A DNA stretch of 64,000 nucleotides from Pseudomonadota bacterium (GCA_023433705.1 JAEYUC010000073.1:1-64000); one strand, 5' to 3'; numbered from the stretch's first letter, positions 1 to 8,719 are shown. The notes: generated by a model from the sequence alone, not told the origin. Program-made: numbers and translations.

Positions 1-1
1 C

Positions 2-973
2 GAGGATGATCTGAAACGCCGCGACCTCACGGTCAACGCGATGGCCGAAGACGCGGCCGGCAACCTCATCGATCCGTACGGCGGCAAGGCCGACCTGGAC
101 GCGCGACTGTTGCGCCACGTCTCGGACGCATTCATCGAGGATCCCGTGCGCATCCTGCGCGTCGCGCGTTTCGCCGCGCGGTATGCGCCGCTCGGCTTCC
201 GCGTCGCCGACGAAACGATGGCTCTCATGCGCCAGATGGTCACGGATGGCGAAGCGGATGCACTGGTGGCGGAGCGCGTGTGGACCGAGACCGAAAAGGC
301 GCTCGGCGAACCGATGCCCGACGTATTCATCGCCGTGCTGCGCGAGTGCGGCGCGCTGCAGGTCGTCTTCCCGGAGATCGACGCATTGTTCGGAGTGCCG
401 CAGCCGGAAAAATGGCATCCGGAAGTCGACACCGGCGCCCACCTGCTGCTGAGCCTGCGCGAAGCCGTGAAGCTCGGAGGCGGCATCCCGGTGCGCTTCG
501 CGGTGCTGATGCACGATCTCGGCAAGGGCGTGACGCCTCCCGAGGTGCTGCCATCGCATCACGGTCACGAGGGCGCGGGCGTCGAACTCATCGAGCAGCT
601 GTGCGCGCGTTTGCGCGTGCCTAACCACCTGCGGGAACTCGCGGTCATCACGTCGCGTTATCACACGCACGTGCACCGCGCGCGCGAGCTGCGCGCCGCG
701 ACCGTGCTCAACACGCTCGAAAGTTGCGACGCGTTCCGGCGCCCGGAGCGCTTCGCGGATTTCCTGCTGGCCTGCGAAGCCGACGCGCGCGGCCGCACCG
801 GGCTCGAATCGAGGGCGTATCCGCAACGCGAGTTCTTCGCGTGCGCGCGCGAGCGCGCGGCCGCGGTCGCCCTGACGGCCGAGGAACGCGCGGGTTTGAC
901 GGGCGCGCAGATCGGAGAGGAGCTGCGTCGCCGGCGCATCGCCGCGATCGAAGAACTGAAATTCGCGTCCTGA
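2..973 (+). CDS. cca: CCA-adding enzyme, 5'-truncated by window edge
   Basis: tRNA nucleotidyltransferase that builds or repairs the 3' CCA end of tRNAs. The reading frame is open from base 2, so the first hundred or so residues, with the catalytic DxD of the nucleotidyltransferase core, lie outside the window; 323 residues remain. The visible start carries the family motif RRDLTVNAMA, followed by the DPYGG and RILRVARFAARYA stretches of the neck domain. An HD domain follows with the signature MHDLGKG near the middle, as in the gammaproteobacterial multifunctional form that also has phosphohydrolase activity. The C-terminal end matches the usual length of that form. It is followed 100 bp later by uppP, the same neighbour as in enterobacteria. 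Identification is secure; only the N-terminus is unseen. Confidence 0.95.
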   Translation, partial: EDDLKRRDLTVNAMAEDAAGNLIDPYGGKADLDARLLRHVSDAFIEDPVRILRVARFAARYAPLGFRVADETMALMRQMVTDGEADALVAERVWTETEKALGEPMPDVFIAVLRECGALQVVFPEIDALFGVPQPEKWHPEVDTGAHLLLSLREAVKLGGGIPVRFAVLMHDLGKGVTPPEVLPSHHGHEGAGVELIEQLCARLRVPNHLRELAVITSRYHTHVHRARELRAATVLNTLESCDAFRRPERFADFLLACEADARGRTGLESRAYPQREFFACARERAAAVALTAEERAGLTGAQIGEELRRRRIAAIEELKFAS

Positions 974-1073
974 GGGAGACGCCCTCCGTGGCGGATGACG
1001 CTGACAGCGCGTCGATACCACGCGGCGCACGCCCATCCTTTACACTGCGCGCCCGGAGAACAACGAACCTCGC

Positions 1074-1880
1074 ATGTCCTATCTCGAAGCGATCATCCTG
1101 GGCCTCGTCGAAGGCATCACCGAATTCCTGCCGATTTCCAGCACGGGTCACCTGATCCTCACGCAGTCGCTGCTCGGGCTGCACGGCGCCGCGGTGGACG
1201 CGCTCGTCATCGTGATCCAGGGACCCGCGATCCTCGCGGTGTGCTGGGAGTTCCGCCAGAAGCTGCTGCACACGGCCTTCAGCCTGCACCGCGACGCGAC
1301 CTCGCGGCGCTTCGTCATCAACCTGCTGATCGTATTCCTGCCGGTCGCCGTTCTGGCCCTGCTGTTCGGCGACCAACTCAAGGCCGCGCTGTTCAATGCC
1401 GTGACCGTCGCGATCGCGCTGGTCGTCGGCGGCGTGATCATCCTGTGGGCCGAGCGTCGCAAGCACGAGGAGCGCGTGAGGGAAGTCGATCAGCTCACGC
1501 ACCTCGATGCGCTCAAGCTCGGCGCCTTCCAGGCCCTGTCGCTGATTCCGGGCACGAGCCGCTCGGGGGCGACGATCATCGGTGGCCTGCTGTGCGGCCT
1601 TTCGCGCAAGACCGCCGCGGAGTTTTCGTTCTTCGTCGCGATCCCGGTACTGGTCTCCGCGACGATCTACGAGCTGTGGAAAGAACGCGAGGCCATCGCG
1701 CAGTTCGACACCGGACCCTTGGTCGTGAGCTGCGTGGTGTCATTCATCAGCGCCCTGCTCGCGGTGAAATTCCTGATCCGCTTCGTGAGCCGGCATTCGT
1801 TCGCGATGTTCGCGTGGTATCGCATCGTATTCGGCCTCTTGATCCTCGGCACCGCGTATACCGGCATTGTGAAGTGGTAA
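1074..1880 (+). CDS. uppP: Undecaprenyl-diphosphatase UppP (BacA)
   Basis: Integral membrane phosphatase that converts undecaprenyl diphosphate to the monophosphate, recycling the lipid carrier for peptidoglycan synthesis; overexpression gives bacitracin resistance in known cases. The 268-residue length is typical. Both signature stretches are present: EGITEFLPISSTGH near residue 14 and the PGTSRSGATI loop near residue 160, which together form the active site. About eight hydrophobic segments fill the rest. It lies in the conserved cca-uppP-folB-tsaD-rpsU neighbourhood. The stop codon is followed within eight bases by a 43-nt palindromic element that may act as its 3' hairpin. Confidence 0.96.
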   Translation: MSYLEAIILGLVEGITEFLPISSTGHLILTQSLLGLHGAAVDALVIVIQGPAILAVCWEFRQKLLHTAFSLHRDATSRRFVINLLIVFLPVAVLALLFGDQLKAALFNAVTVAIALVVGGVIILWAERRKHEERVREVDQLTHLDALKLGAFQALSLIPGTSRSGATIIGGLLCGLSRKTAAEFSFFVAIPVLVSATIYELWKEREAIAQFDTGPLVVSCVVSFISALLAVKFLIRFVSRHSFAMFAWYRIVFGLLILGTAYTGIVKW

Positions 1881-1887
1881 CTGGGTA

Positions 1888-1932
1888 AGGTCTGCCCCCT
1901 TCAGCCTGGAAATGGGGAATGTCCCCATTTCC
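1888..1932 (-). repeat. 43-nt GGGGACA element (copy 1) with hairpin
   Basis: Read on the minus strand from 1930 to 1888 this is a 43-nt unit beginning AAATGGGGACATTCC and ending GCAGACCT. It has the same length and the same two ends as copies at 38602, 43791 and 53443. On the plus strand an 11-bp perfect inverted repeat (1908-1918 with 1922-1932, loop of 3) covers its outer part. It starts eight bases after the uppP stop, so it may serve as that gene's 3' hairpin. The remaining bases up to 2008 show nothing else. Confidence 0.8.
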
Positions 1933-2008
1933 ATTTCGTCACCTGGAATCTCCACTTCGTCAAAATCCACTTCGCCTGGGCCTGAAGCTGATGCAACTTT
2001 GGGCCACG

Positions 2009-2302
2009 ATGAAATTCAACTTCCAGAAATTCTACGAAGCGGTCAATGCGAAGCGCACCGAGCGCGCGGCCTCATGGCGCCAGGTGGCGCGCGAGATCGG
2101 CATTGGCAAATCCACGCTGGCGCGGATGGCGCAGAACAAACGGCCCGACGCGGACGGACTCGCCGCGCTGTCGTTCTGGGCGCAGTTGAATCCCGCGGAC
2201 TTCGTGTACGTCGAGTCGCCGACCTCGAGTCCTTCCCTGTCTCTCGGCAACGGGAGTCACGGGAACGGCGCGCTCAGAACGGATTCGCCGCCCAGCGCTT
2301 GA
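2009..2302 (+). CDS. Small single-domain HTH protein
   Basis: A 97-residue protein that is essentially one helix-turn-helix domain: the stretch SWRQVAREIGIGKSTLARMA followed by the phrase PDADGLAALSFWAQLNPADFV resembles small XRE/Cro-like DNA-binding proteins found on chromosomes and plasmids. It should act as a cytoplasmic DNA-binding regulator; its target is unknown. The ATG at 2009 begins the conserved-looking part; an in-frame ATG at 1991 is possible but neither has a strong ribosome site. The last 29 bases overlap the 3' end of the convergent LytTR regulator gene. The Ser-rich C-terminal 30 residues look unstructured. Confidence 0.7.
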   Translation: MKFNFQKFYEAVNAKRTERAASWRQVAREIGIGKSTLARMAQNKRPDADGLAALSFWAQLNPADFVYVESPTSSPSLSLGNGSHGNGALRTDSPPSA

Positions 2303-3038
2303 TCTTCTCGTGGTAGGTGCGGCTCGACTGCAGCCGCGCTCCACCCTGCAACACCACGACGTATTCGCCGTGCGGCCCGGTCTCGAGCTCCGCGATGTGC
2401 CGCACGTTCACGATCAGCGAACGGTGGATGCGCAGGAACTTCTCCGGGTCCAGCGACTGCTCCAGCGTGGCGATCGGCACGTGTAGCAGGTGGCGCGACG
2501 ACTTGAGGTGCAGCTGCACGTAATTCTCCGCCGCCTGCGCGAACAGGATGTCGTCGACATTCACGAACGTGATCTTCCCGGCCGAACGCAACGCGATGCG
2601 CGCGAGGTGCTTTTTCGGCGCGGCGAGCTGCTGCAGCAGCGAAAGCACGTGCTGGTTGTCGGCGCCGGCCGCGATCCTTTCGCGCACGCGCTCCAGCGCC
2701 TGCGAGAAGCGTTCGCGCGTCACCGGCTTCAGTAGATAGTCGACCGCGTTCACCTCGAACGCCTGGATGGCGTAACGATCGAACGCGGTCACGAAGATCA
2801 CCGGCGGCATTCCCTCGGCGCCGACTTCGCGCAGCACGTCGAATCCGTCCATCTCCGGCATCTGTACGTCCAGCAACACGAGGTCGGGGCGCGCCGCGCG
2901 GATCTTTTCGACGGCCTCGACGCCGTTGCGTGCCTCGTCGACCGGACCGATTCCGGCATCTTCCTTGAGCAGCAACGCGAGGCCTTCGCGCGCCAGTGGC
3001 TCGTCGTCGACGATCAATACGTTCATGGATGCGTTCAT
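2274..3038 (-). CDS. LytTR-family response regulator
   Basis: Response regulator of the AlgR/LytR type, 254 residues. Residues 6-120 form a receiver domain: VLIVDDEPLAREG supplies the acidic pocket and LVLLDVQMPEMDGF the phosphoacceptor aspartate. The C-terminal 100 residues are a LytTR DNA-binding domain, with FVNVDDILFAQAAENYVQL and FLRIHRSLIVN. It is the cognate partner of the sensor kinase just upstream: the two genes overlap by four bases (ATGA), which also supports the start at 3038 over the in-frame ATG at 3026. Such pairs commonly control virulence, competence or cell-surface functions; the target here cannot be read from sequence. Confidence 0.93.
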   Translation of the reverse strand: MNASMNVLIVDDEPLAREGLALLLKEDAGIGPVDEARNGVEAVEKIRAARPDLVLLDVQMPEMDGFDVLREVGAEGMPPVIFVTAFDRYAIQAFEVNAVDYLLKPVTRERFSQALERVRERIAAGADNQHVLSLLQQLAAPKKHLARIALRSAGKITFVNVDDILFAQAAENYVQLHLKSSRHLLHVPIATLEQSLDPEKFLRIHRSLIVNVRHIAELETGPHGEYVVVLQGGARLQSSRTYHEKIKRWAANPF

Positions 3039-4150
3039 TCCCCTGCGACGTTCCGGAAAGGAATCACGAGCGTCACCTCCGCGCCACCGCCCGGTGCATT
3101 ACCGGTGCGCAGCTCGGCCGCGTCCCCGTAGAGCTGCCTGAGCCGCGCGCGGGTGTTGGCGAGCCCGAGGTTGAGACCGCCGGGCGCGCCCGAAGTGTCG
3201 AATCCGGGACCGTTGTCGCGAACGACGATCCGCAGCGAATCTCCGGCGCGCGCGGCCTCGATGTCGATGACGCCCTGGTTCGCCCGTCGTCCGATGCCAT
3301 GGCGTATCGCGTTTTCGACGATCGGCTGCAGCGCCATGTGCGGCACGGCCGCGTCGAGCAACGCCGGGTCGACGTGCGTGTCGACGCGCAACCGGTCCGA
3401 GAATCGCAACTGCTCGATGGATAGATAGAGCTCGAGGTATTCGAGCTCGCGCGCCAGCGTCACTTCCTGCGCGTCCATGTCGGCGAGCACCGCGCGCAGC
3501 AGGTCGGAGAACCGTTCGAGTGTTTCCTCCGCCTGCCGTCCCTTTTGCTGGCGCACGAGCACCAGGATGGCGTTGAGCGTGTTGAAGAGGAAGTGCGGCT
3601 GCAGCTGCGCCTTGAGTGCGCCGAGCCGCGCCTGTGCGACCTGGGCCTCCAGCTGCGAAGCGCGCAGGTCCGCGCGCAGCGCGGCCTGCTCACGCTCCTG
3701 GAATCGCGTGTAGTTGCGGATCGCGGTCTGGATCGACAACACGACCCAGTACGCGACGATCGCGGTGTGGAATCCGAAGATGAACAGCAGCGTTATCTCG
3801 CTTTTCAGCGTGATGGGCGGCTCGATGGGCCAGAATTCGTTCCAGGCGAGGTGGAACCCGGCCTCGAGCGCGAGGCGCGCGCAAGCCCACACGATGCTCA
3901 ACACCGCATGCAGGACCAGCAGCATGCCTATCTTGTTGCGTTCGAGCGGCCAGCGTCTTCCGGCCCAGACGATCAGCGGCGTCAGCAGCGCCGACATGTA
4001 GATGTTGACCGACCAGTAGCGGATGTCCTGCCAGGGATTCGGATCGTCCCAGTAGAACCTGCGGGTCACGTTCTGCGCGAAGTAAATCAGCCCCACCACC
4101 GTCCATGCCAGAAGGTAGAAGGCGAAGGGCCTGAGCTTGCGCAGGTTCAT
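3035..4150 (-). CDS. LytS-type sensor histidine kinase
   Basis: Membrane sensor kinase of the His_kinase (LytS/YehU) family, 371 residues. The N-terminal 150 residues contain about four membrane segments with no large periplasmic loop. A coiled-coil linker (RADLRASQLEAQVAQARL) leads into the phosphoacceptor motif QPHFLFNTLN, followed by a GHKL ATPase domain with LQPIVENAIRHGIG and the D-box DNGPGFD. It would autophosphorylate on the histidine of HFLFN and pass the phosphate to the LytTR regulator encoded next, with which it shares a four-base overlap. The signal sensed is unknown. Confidence 0.93.
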   Translation of the reverse strand: MNLRKLRPFAFYLLAWTVVGLIYFAQNVTRRFYWDDPNPWQDIRYWSVNIYMSALLTPLIVWAGRRWPLERNKIGMLLVLHAVLSIVWACARLALEAGFHLAWNEFWPIEPPITLKSEITLLFIFGFHTAIVAYWVVLSIQTAIRNYTRFQEREQAALRADLRASQLEAQVAQARLGALKAQLQPHFLFNTLNAILVLVRQQKGRQAEETLERFSDLLRAVLADMDAQEVTLARELEYLELYLSIEQLRFSDRLRVDTHVDPALLDAAVPHMALQPIVENAIRHGIGRRANQGVIDIEAARAGDSLRIVVRDNGPGFDTSGAPGGLNLGLANTRARLRQLYGDAAELRTGNAPGGGAEVTLVIPFRNVAGE

Positions 4151-4256
4151 GACGAGAACCCGAGCTTAACTCCCGGCGCACCGCTCCGACGCAAACAACC
4201 ATGTGTTTGTTTGACGAAGCGGCCGGAATCCTTGACGAACACCGGGAACTTTTCAC

Positions 4257-5465
4257 CTAAAGGCTGGCGCGCAGATCCTGCGTGGCGAAGCCCGCGAGCG
4301 GCGCCCCGAACCTGCGGCCGAGCGCGATGACCTTGAAGATCTCCCCCATTTCGCCCGGCAACATCAGGCGTCGGGCCTCCCCGGCCAGGCGCGCCTGTAT
4401 CCGCGCGTCGTCGCCCGCGGCCTGCAGCTCGGTAGTTAGGAGAGACTCCATGCCGGCGCCGATCAGGAACGCGGCCTGCGTCGCGAAGCCGAGCACTTCG
4501 AGGCCGGCCGTGTCCGCGGCCTCTGCCACGCGCGTGAAATCGACCCAGGCGGTGATGTCCTGCAATCCCGGGTACACGAATGGATCGTCGTGCGCGCGCT
4601 GCCGGAAATGGCAGCGCAACGTGCCGTCCTTGCGCTCCGGGTGATACAGGTGGGCGCGCGGCAACCCGTAGTCGATCAGCAGGGCCACGCCCTGCTCGAG
4701 GTGCTCGGCCAGACTCGCCGTCCAGGGCTGGTAAGAAAGACAGGTTTCGGACACGTAGCCGTCGGGCAACGGCGCCGGCAGTCCCTCGACGATGTCCGCG
4801 ACCGCGTGCATGAGCTCGGGCGACGGCGACATCTCGCGCCATTCGAATCCGTCGCCCGCGAGGCCGACGCCGAGCGCGCGCACGTCGAGTCCCCCTGGGC
4901 GGTGACGCAACACGAATCGCTCGACGGGCATCGCGTCGAGCACCTCGTTCGCGAGCACGACGCCGCGCATCGGAGTCTCCGGCCAGCGATCCAGCCACTC
5001 GACCCTGCGCGACAGCGATTCGGGAAGTTGCGCGATGCGGGCGCGCTGGCGCTCGGCCAGGTCCGCGCTGACTTCGAGGATGCGGTAACGCGTCGGCAAT
5101 GCGTCCATGGACTCGAGCTCGAGCAGCACGTCCGCGGCCATGCGACCGGACCCGGCGCCGAGCTCGAGCACGTCGCCCGAGGTTTCGCGCAGCACGTCCG
5201 CTGCCTGGCGCGCGAGGCAGCGCGAGAAGAGGCTGGACACTTCCGGCGCGGTCACGAAATCGCCCGCCGCGCCGAACTTGGTCGCGCCCGCGCTGTAGTA
5301 GCCGAGACCGGACGCATACAGCGCCAGGCGCATGTAGGCGTCGAAGCCGATCTCACCACCCTGTTCGCGGATGAAGTGCCGGATGTGCGCCGCGACGCGC
5401 TCGGAATGCGCGCGCTCCTCGGGCGTGAGCGCGGGCAGAGTTGAGAGGGACGCGGCAGAAGTCAT
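4257..5465 (-). CDS. MidA/NDUFAF7-like SAM-dependent methyltransferase
   Basis: A 402-residue class I methyltransferase of the family formerly called DUF185. Near residue 45 it has IGFDAYMRLALYASGLGYY, then FGAAGDFVTAPEVSSLF, then the SAM-binding motif LELGAGSGRMAADVL, all hallmarks of the family. The mitochondrial homologue NDUFAF7 methylates an arginine of complex I subunit NDUFS2; the bacterial substrate is not established. The gene is divergent from the pteridine reductase gene with only 3-12 bp between start codons, so each promoter must lie inside the other gene or be shared. This neighbour pair is common in related bacteria. Confidence 0.88.
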   Translation of the reverse strand: MTSAASLSTLPALTPEERAHSERVAAHIRHFIREQGGEIGFDAYMRLALYASGLGYYSAGATKFGAAGDFVTAPEVSSLFSRCLARQAADVLRETSGDVLELGAGSGRMAADVLLELESMDALPTRYRILEVSADLAERQRARIAQLPESLSRRVEWLDRWPETPMRGVVLANEVLDAMPVERFVLRHRPGGLDVRALGVGLAGDGFEWREMSPSPELMHAVADIVEGLPAPLPDGYVSETCLSYQPWTASLAEHLEQGVALLIDYGLPRAHLYHPERKDGTLRCHFRQRAHDDPFVYPGLQDITAWVDFTRVAEAADTAGLEVLGFATQAAFLIGAGMESLLTTELQAAGDDARIQARLAGEARRLMLPGEMGEIFKVIALGRRFGAPLAGFATQDLRASL

Positions 5466-5477
5466 AGAGTGCGGAGG

Positions 5478-6233
5478 ATGGGGAACGAAGCGGCGAGTCT
5501 AGCTGGCAAGACCGTACTGATCACGGGTGGCGCGCGGCGCGTCGGCGCCGCGATCGTGCGCGAGCTGCACGCGGCCGGCGCGAACCTCGCGATCCACCAT
5601 CGCAGGTCGACCGCCGAGGCCGCGACGCTCGCGCGCGAGCTCAACGAGCAGCGCCCGGGTTCCGCGGCGACGGTGCGCGCCGAACTACTCGACCTCGACC
5701 AGTTGCCGATGCTCGTCGACTTCGCGAAACGCACGTTCGGCGGACTCGACCTGCTCGTGAACAATGCTTCCACGTTTTATCCGACGAAGATCGGCGAGAT
5801 CACGCCTCAGGCCTTCGAAGACCTGATCGGCACCAACCTCAAGGTGCCGATGTTCCTGTCGCAGGCGGCGACTCCGCTGTTACGAGCGTCGCGCGGTTCA
5901 ATCATCAATATTGTCGATATCCACGCCATGCGTCCGCTGCGCGATTACGCGGTGTACTGCGTCGCGAAAGCCGGGCTGCACATGCTCACGCGCTCGCTCG
6001 CGAAAGAGCTGGGGCCCGAAATCCGCGTGAACGGCATTTCGCCAGGACCCGTCCTGTGGCCGGAGAGCGGCGGCGACGAAGCCAAGCGCGAGAAGATCAT
6101 CGAACGCACCATCCTCAAACGCATGGGATCGCCCACCGACATCGCGCGCACGGCGCTGTTCCTGGCGGCCAGCGCGCCTTTCATCACGGGCCAGGTGCTG
6201 CCCGTGGACGGCGGCCGCAGCGTGGCCTGGTGA
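5478..6233 (+). CDS. Pteridine reductase (SDR family)
   Basis: Short-chain dehydrogenase of about 250 residues. The cofactor loop reads LITGGARRVGAAI; the Arg-Arg in place of the usual glycine-rich turn is characteristic of NADPH-dependent pteridine reductases (PTR1/FolM). Further on are the structural NNAS motif and the catalytic YxxxK (YCVAKAG). The enzyme reduces dihydropterins or dihydrofolate to tetrahydro forms, which fits the convergent folK-folB genes next door. An upstream in-frame GTG at 5469 is an alternative start; the ATG has a GGAGG directly abutting it, so the start is not settled. The stop codon at 6231-6233 overlaps the first bases of a long inverted repeat. Confidence 0.85.
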   Translation: MGNEAASLAGKTVLITGGARRVGAAIVRELHAAGANLAIHHRRSTAEAATLARELNEQRPGSAATVRAELLDLDQLPMLVDFAKRTFGGLDLLVNNASTFYPTKIGEITPQAFEDLIGTNLKVPMFLSQAATPLLRASRGSIINIVDIHAMRPLRDYAVYCVAKAGLHMLTRSLAKELGPEIRVNGISPGPVLWPESGGDEAKREKIIERTILKRMGSPTDIARTALFLAASAPFITGQVLPVDGGRSVAW

Positions 6234-6293
6234 TCGGGGACAGATTTATTTATCGACGATAAAGATCGTCGATAAATAAATCTGTCCCCGATC
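6232..6293. repeat. Perfect 29-bp inverted repeat, GGGGACAGATTTATTTAT type (copy 1)
   Basis: Two perfect 29-base arms (6232-6260 and 6265-6293) separated by four bases. Each arm contains ATCGGGGACAGATTTATTTA and then a CGACGAT block. It fills the gap between the convergent pteridine reductase and folK genes and overlaps the former's stop codon. As RNA it would form a very stable hairpin in both directions, so it may act as a bidirectional terminator or RNA-stabilising stem. Near-identical arms with different loops occur at 40612-40713 and 43878-43979. Confidence 0.92.
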
Positions 6294-6309
6294 AACAAAC
6301 CTTTGAGCG

Positions 6310-6825
6310 TCAGGGTAAGCGTTGCGAAAGCTCGACGTGATTCATCGCGTGCCCGCGATCGAACTCATTCCACAGCTGACCGATCGTCTTGTGAGCCGTC
6401 GGATGCACTACATCCGGGGCGATCTCGGCCATCGGACCGAGCATGTACGGGCGCTTGAGCAGGTCTGGACGGGGAATCGTGTACTCCGCGGTTTTCTCGA
6501 TCAGTTCGCCGTACAGCAGCACGTCGAGATCCATCGTCCGCGAGGCCCACTTGGGCGCATATCGCGGCCGGCCGCACTGGGTTTCGATCTGGTGCAGCCG
6601 CGCGATCACCGCCGCGAGCGGTTGCGCGGTCGTGAATCCCACGACGAGATTGATGAAGTCGGGCCCCTCGAATCCGACCGCCGCGTTTCGATACGCGCGC
6701 GAAAAATGCGCGTCCGGCCAGGAATGCCGGATATCCGCGCAGGCCCGCGCGAGATTCTTCTCCGGCTCGACATTGCTGCCCGCGGCGACGAAGACGCGCA
6801 CGTGGCCGGGCTTGAGGATGTTCAT
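6310..6825 (-). CDS. folK: HPPK, 6-hydroxymethyldihydropterin pyrophosphokinase
   Basis: Transfers pyrophosphate from ATP to 6-hydroxymethyl-7,8-dihydropterin, the step before dihydropteroate synthase in folate synthesis. The 171-residue length is typical. Recognisable parts are VRVFVAAGSNVEPEKNL near the N-terminus, the substrate-binding GFEGPDFINLVVGF, and the signature APKWASRTMDLDVLLYG with the metal-binding DLD. The ATG at 6825 overlaps the folB stop by four bases (6822-6825), supporting translational coupling and this start rather than a longer frame. Its product follows directly from that of FolB in the pathway. Confidence 0.95.
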   Translation of the reverse strand: MNILKPGHVRVFVAAGSNVEPEKNLARACADIRHSWPDAHFSRAYRNAAVGFEGPDFINLVVGFTTAQPLAAVIARLHQIETQCGRPRYAPKWASRTMDLDVLLYGELIEKTAEYTIPRPDLLKRPYMLGPMAEIAPDVVHPTAHKTIGQLWNEFDRGHAMNHVELSQRLP

Positions 6826-7259
6826 TTCGAAAGGTCGGCGCGCGTACGCAGCACCGCGACGCCCACATCCTTGCTGCCGCGGATCGCCCCGGGCTTGTTC
6901 ACCGACAGCCGCACCCACTCGACGCCGAATTCCCCGATGATCAGCATCGCGAGCTTGTGCGCGAGCGTCTCGACCAGCTTGAACTCGGAATCCTCGACGA
7001 ACGCGATGATTCGTTTCGCGACCTTCTTGTAATCGAGCGTGTCCGCGACCTCGTCGGACTGCGCCGCGCGCGCGCAATCGACCGGCATCTCCACGTCGAT
7101 CACGATGGTCTGCTTTACCCGGCGCTCCCACTCGATGAACCCGATGATGCAGTCCACCGCGAGGCCGTGCAGGAAGATGCGATCCCCGGCGTCCGGCGTC
7201 GCCGCCGCGCTCGGGATCGTGAACGTCTTAGGACCGCTCGTTACTCTGGTTCGCGCCAT
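6822..7259 (-). CDS. folB: Dihydroneopterin aldolase
   Basis: Cleaves 7,8-dihydroneopterin to 6-hydroxymethyl-7,8-dihydropterin and glycolaldehyde. The conserved core begins near residue 27 with DRIFLHGLAVDCIIGFIEWE, then VKQTIVIDVEM, and ends with the family tail VEWVRLSVNKPGAIRGSKDVG, containing the catalytic lysine. The protein is about 25 residues longer at the N-terminus than most FolB proteins, so the true start may be downstream; the stretch before DRIFLHG looks non-conserved. It is the first gene of a folB-folK pair. In enterobacteria plsY lies between folB and tsaD; it is absent here. Confidence 0.93.
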   Translation of the reverse strand: MARTRVTSGPKTFTIPSAAATPDAGDRIFLHGLAVDCIIGFIEWERRVKQTIVIDVEMPVDCARAAQSDEVADTLDYKKVAKRIIAFVEDSEFKLVETLAHKLAMLIIGEFGVEWVRLSVNKPGAIRGSKDVGVAVLRTRADLSK

Positions 7260-7287
7260 GCCGCCTCGCTTCTCCCGACCGTGCCGG

Positions 7288-8337
7288 TCAACTAACTACC
7301 AACGAATCCGCGAGCGGCCCCAGCTCCTTGAGCGACCAGGTGGCGCGCGCGCGGATCGCGGGCGGCTCGTGCGCGCCCGCCTTGAGACGCGCCATGCCCG
7401 CCACCGCGATCATGGCGGCATTGTCGGTGCAGAACTCGATCCGCGGGTAAAAGACTTTCGCGCCCCGGCGCGCCGTCTCGCGCGCGAGCCGTTCGCGCAG
7501 CAGCCGGTTCGCCCCCACGCCTCCCGCGACCACCAGCGCGTCGTAGCCGGTCTCCTCGAGCGCGCGCAGGGTCTTGGCGGCGAGCGTGTCGACGATGGCG
7601 GCCTGCACGCTCGCGGCAATGTCGTTGCGCGTCGAGTCGGCGAGCGTGCCTTCGGCCGCCACGCGATCCCGCACCGCGAGCGAAACGGCGGTCTTCAGGC
7701 CCGAGAAGCTGAACTCGAGGCCGGCGCGATCGAGCATCGGCCGCGGGAAATCGAAGCGCCCCGCGTTGCCCTGCGCGGCGAGCCGCGCGAGCTCCGGCCC
7801 GCCCGGGTACGGCAATCCGAGCAACTTGGCGGACTTGTCGAAGGCCTCACCCGCCGCGTCGTCGCGGGTCTCGCCGAGAACCGTGTACTGCCCGGGCGAC
7901 GCGACGTCGATCAGCATGGTGTGCCCGCCCGACACGAGCAGCGCGAGGTGCGGGAACGGCGGCGGTTCGGCTTCCAGCAATGGGGCCAGCAGGTGTCCTT
8001 CGAGGTGATGAACGGCCACCGCGGGTATGTCCCAGGCATAGGCCAGCGACCGGCCGAGCGCCGCGCCGGTCAGCAGCGCGCCAATCAGGCCCGGCCCGGC
8101 CGTGAACGCCACCCCATCGAGCTCGTCCGGAGTCGTTTTGGCATCGGCCAGCGCGGTCCGGACCAGCGGCAGGAGCCTGCGCACGTGGTCCCGCGAGGCG
8201 AGCTCGGGCACCACCCCTCCATAGATCCGGTGCAGGTCGATCTGGCTGTAGACCTCGTGGGCAAGCAGCCCCGCCGAGTCGTCGTAGACGGCGACCGCGG
8301 ATTCGTCACAGGAGGATTCGAGGGCGAGGATGCGCAT
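7288..8337 (-). CDS. tsaD: tRNA N6-adenosine threonylcarbamoyltransferase TsaD
   Basis: Catalytic subunit of the complex that installs t6A at position 37 of ANN-decoding tRNAs. The 349-residue protein starts with MRILALESSCDESAVAVYD and carries the metal-binding AVHHLEGHLLAP, the nucleotide-binding LLVSGGHTML and a later VVAGGVGANRLLR, as expected for the ASKHA-fold Kae1/TsaD family. It is divergent from rpsU, with the promoter region of both between 8338 and 8473. This arrangement is conserved in Gammaproteobacteria. Confidence 0.97.
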   Translation of the reverse strand: MRILALESSCDESAVAVYDDSAGLLAHEVYSQIDLHRIYGGVVPELASRDHVRRLLPLVRTALADAKTTPDELDGVAFTAGPGLIGALLTGAALGRSLAYAWDIPAVAVHHLEGHLLAPLLEAEPPPFPHLALLVSGGHTMLIDVASPGQYTVLGETRDDAAGEAFDKSAKLLGLPYPGGPELARLAAQGNAGRFDFPRPMLDRAGLEFSFSGLKTAVSLAVRDRVAAEGTLADSTRNDIAASVQAAIVDTLAAKTLRALEETGYDALVVAGGVGANRLLRERLARETARRGAKVFYPRIEFCTDNAAMIAVAGMARLKAGAHEPPAIRARATWSLKELGPLADSLVVS

Positions 8338-8373
8338 GTTTGCCAGGTGAGTGGTACGGCCCCTTTTACTGCT

Positions 8374-8401
8374 TTGATTTTCCGGGGCCGTTCTATAGAA
8401 T
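8374..8401 (+). promoter_or_regulatory. Sigma-70-like promoter of rpsU
   Basis: A -35-like TTGATT at 8374-8379 and a -10-like TAGAAT at 8396-8401 are separated by 16 bp, about 70 bp upstream of the rpsU start. The position fits the start of the macromolecular-synthesis operon; the match was made by eye. Confidence 0.6.
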
Positions 8402-8473
8402 CGCCACCCCTGCCCCAGGCAGGTTGTGGAAAACTCCCCAAAATTCGCGATAAATCAAAGGTTTGAGGTTTCG

Positions 8474-8692
8474 ATGCCGAGCGTTCGTGTACGTGAAAAC
8501 GAGTATTTCGATGCCGCCCTGCGCCGCTTCAAGCGCGCGTGCGAAAAAGCGGGCGTGCTCACGGAGCTTCGGCGCCGCGAATTCTACGAAAAGCCGACGC
8601 AGGAGCGTAAGCGCAAGAAGGCCGCCGCCGTGAAGCGTCACCTGAAGCGCAACAGCCCGCGCGATTACTCGGCGCGTCCGCGCCCGAGCTAA
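8474..8692 (+). CDS. rpsU: 30S ribosomal protein S21
   Basis: Small basic ribosomal protein of 72 residues, MPSVRVRENEYFDAALRRFK at the start and an Arg/Lys-rich C-terminal half (QERKRKKAAAVKRH), as in all S21 proteins. It binds the platform of the 30S subunit and assists initiation. GAGG eight bases upstream serves as ribosome site and sets the ATG at 8474; earlier in-frame starts at 8426 would add a non-homologous N-terminus. It heads the rpsU-yqeY-dnaG-rpoD group and is divergent from tsaD. Confidence 0.97.
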   Translation: MPSVRVRENEYFDAALRRFKRACEKAGVLTELRRREFYEKPTQERKRKKAAAVKRHLKRNSPRDYSARPRPS

Positions 8693-8719
8693 TAGTCTGA
8701 AAGACTGGCAAAGCTCACG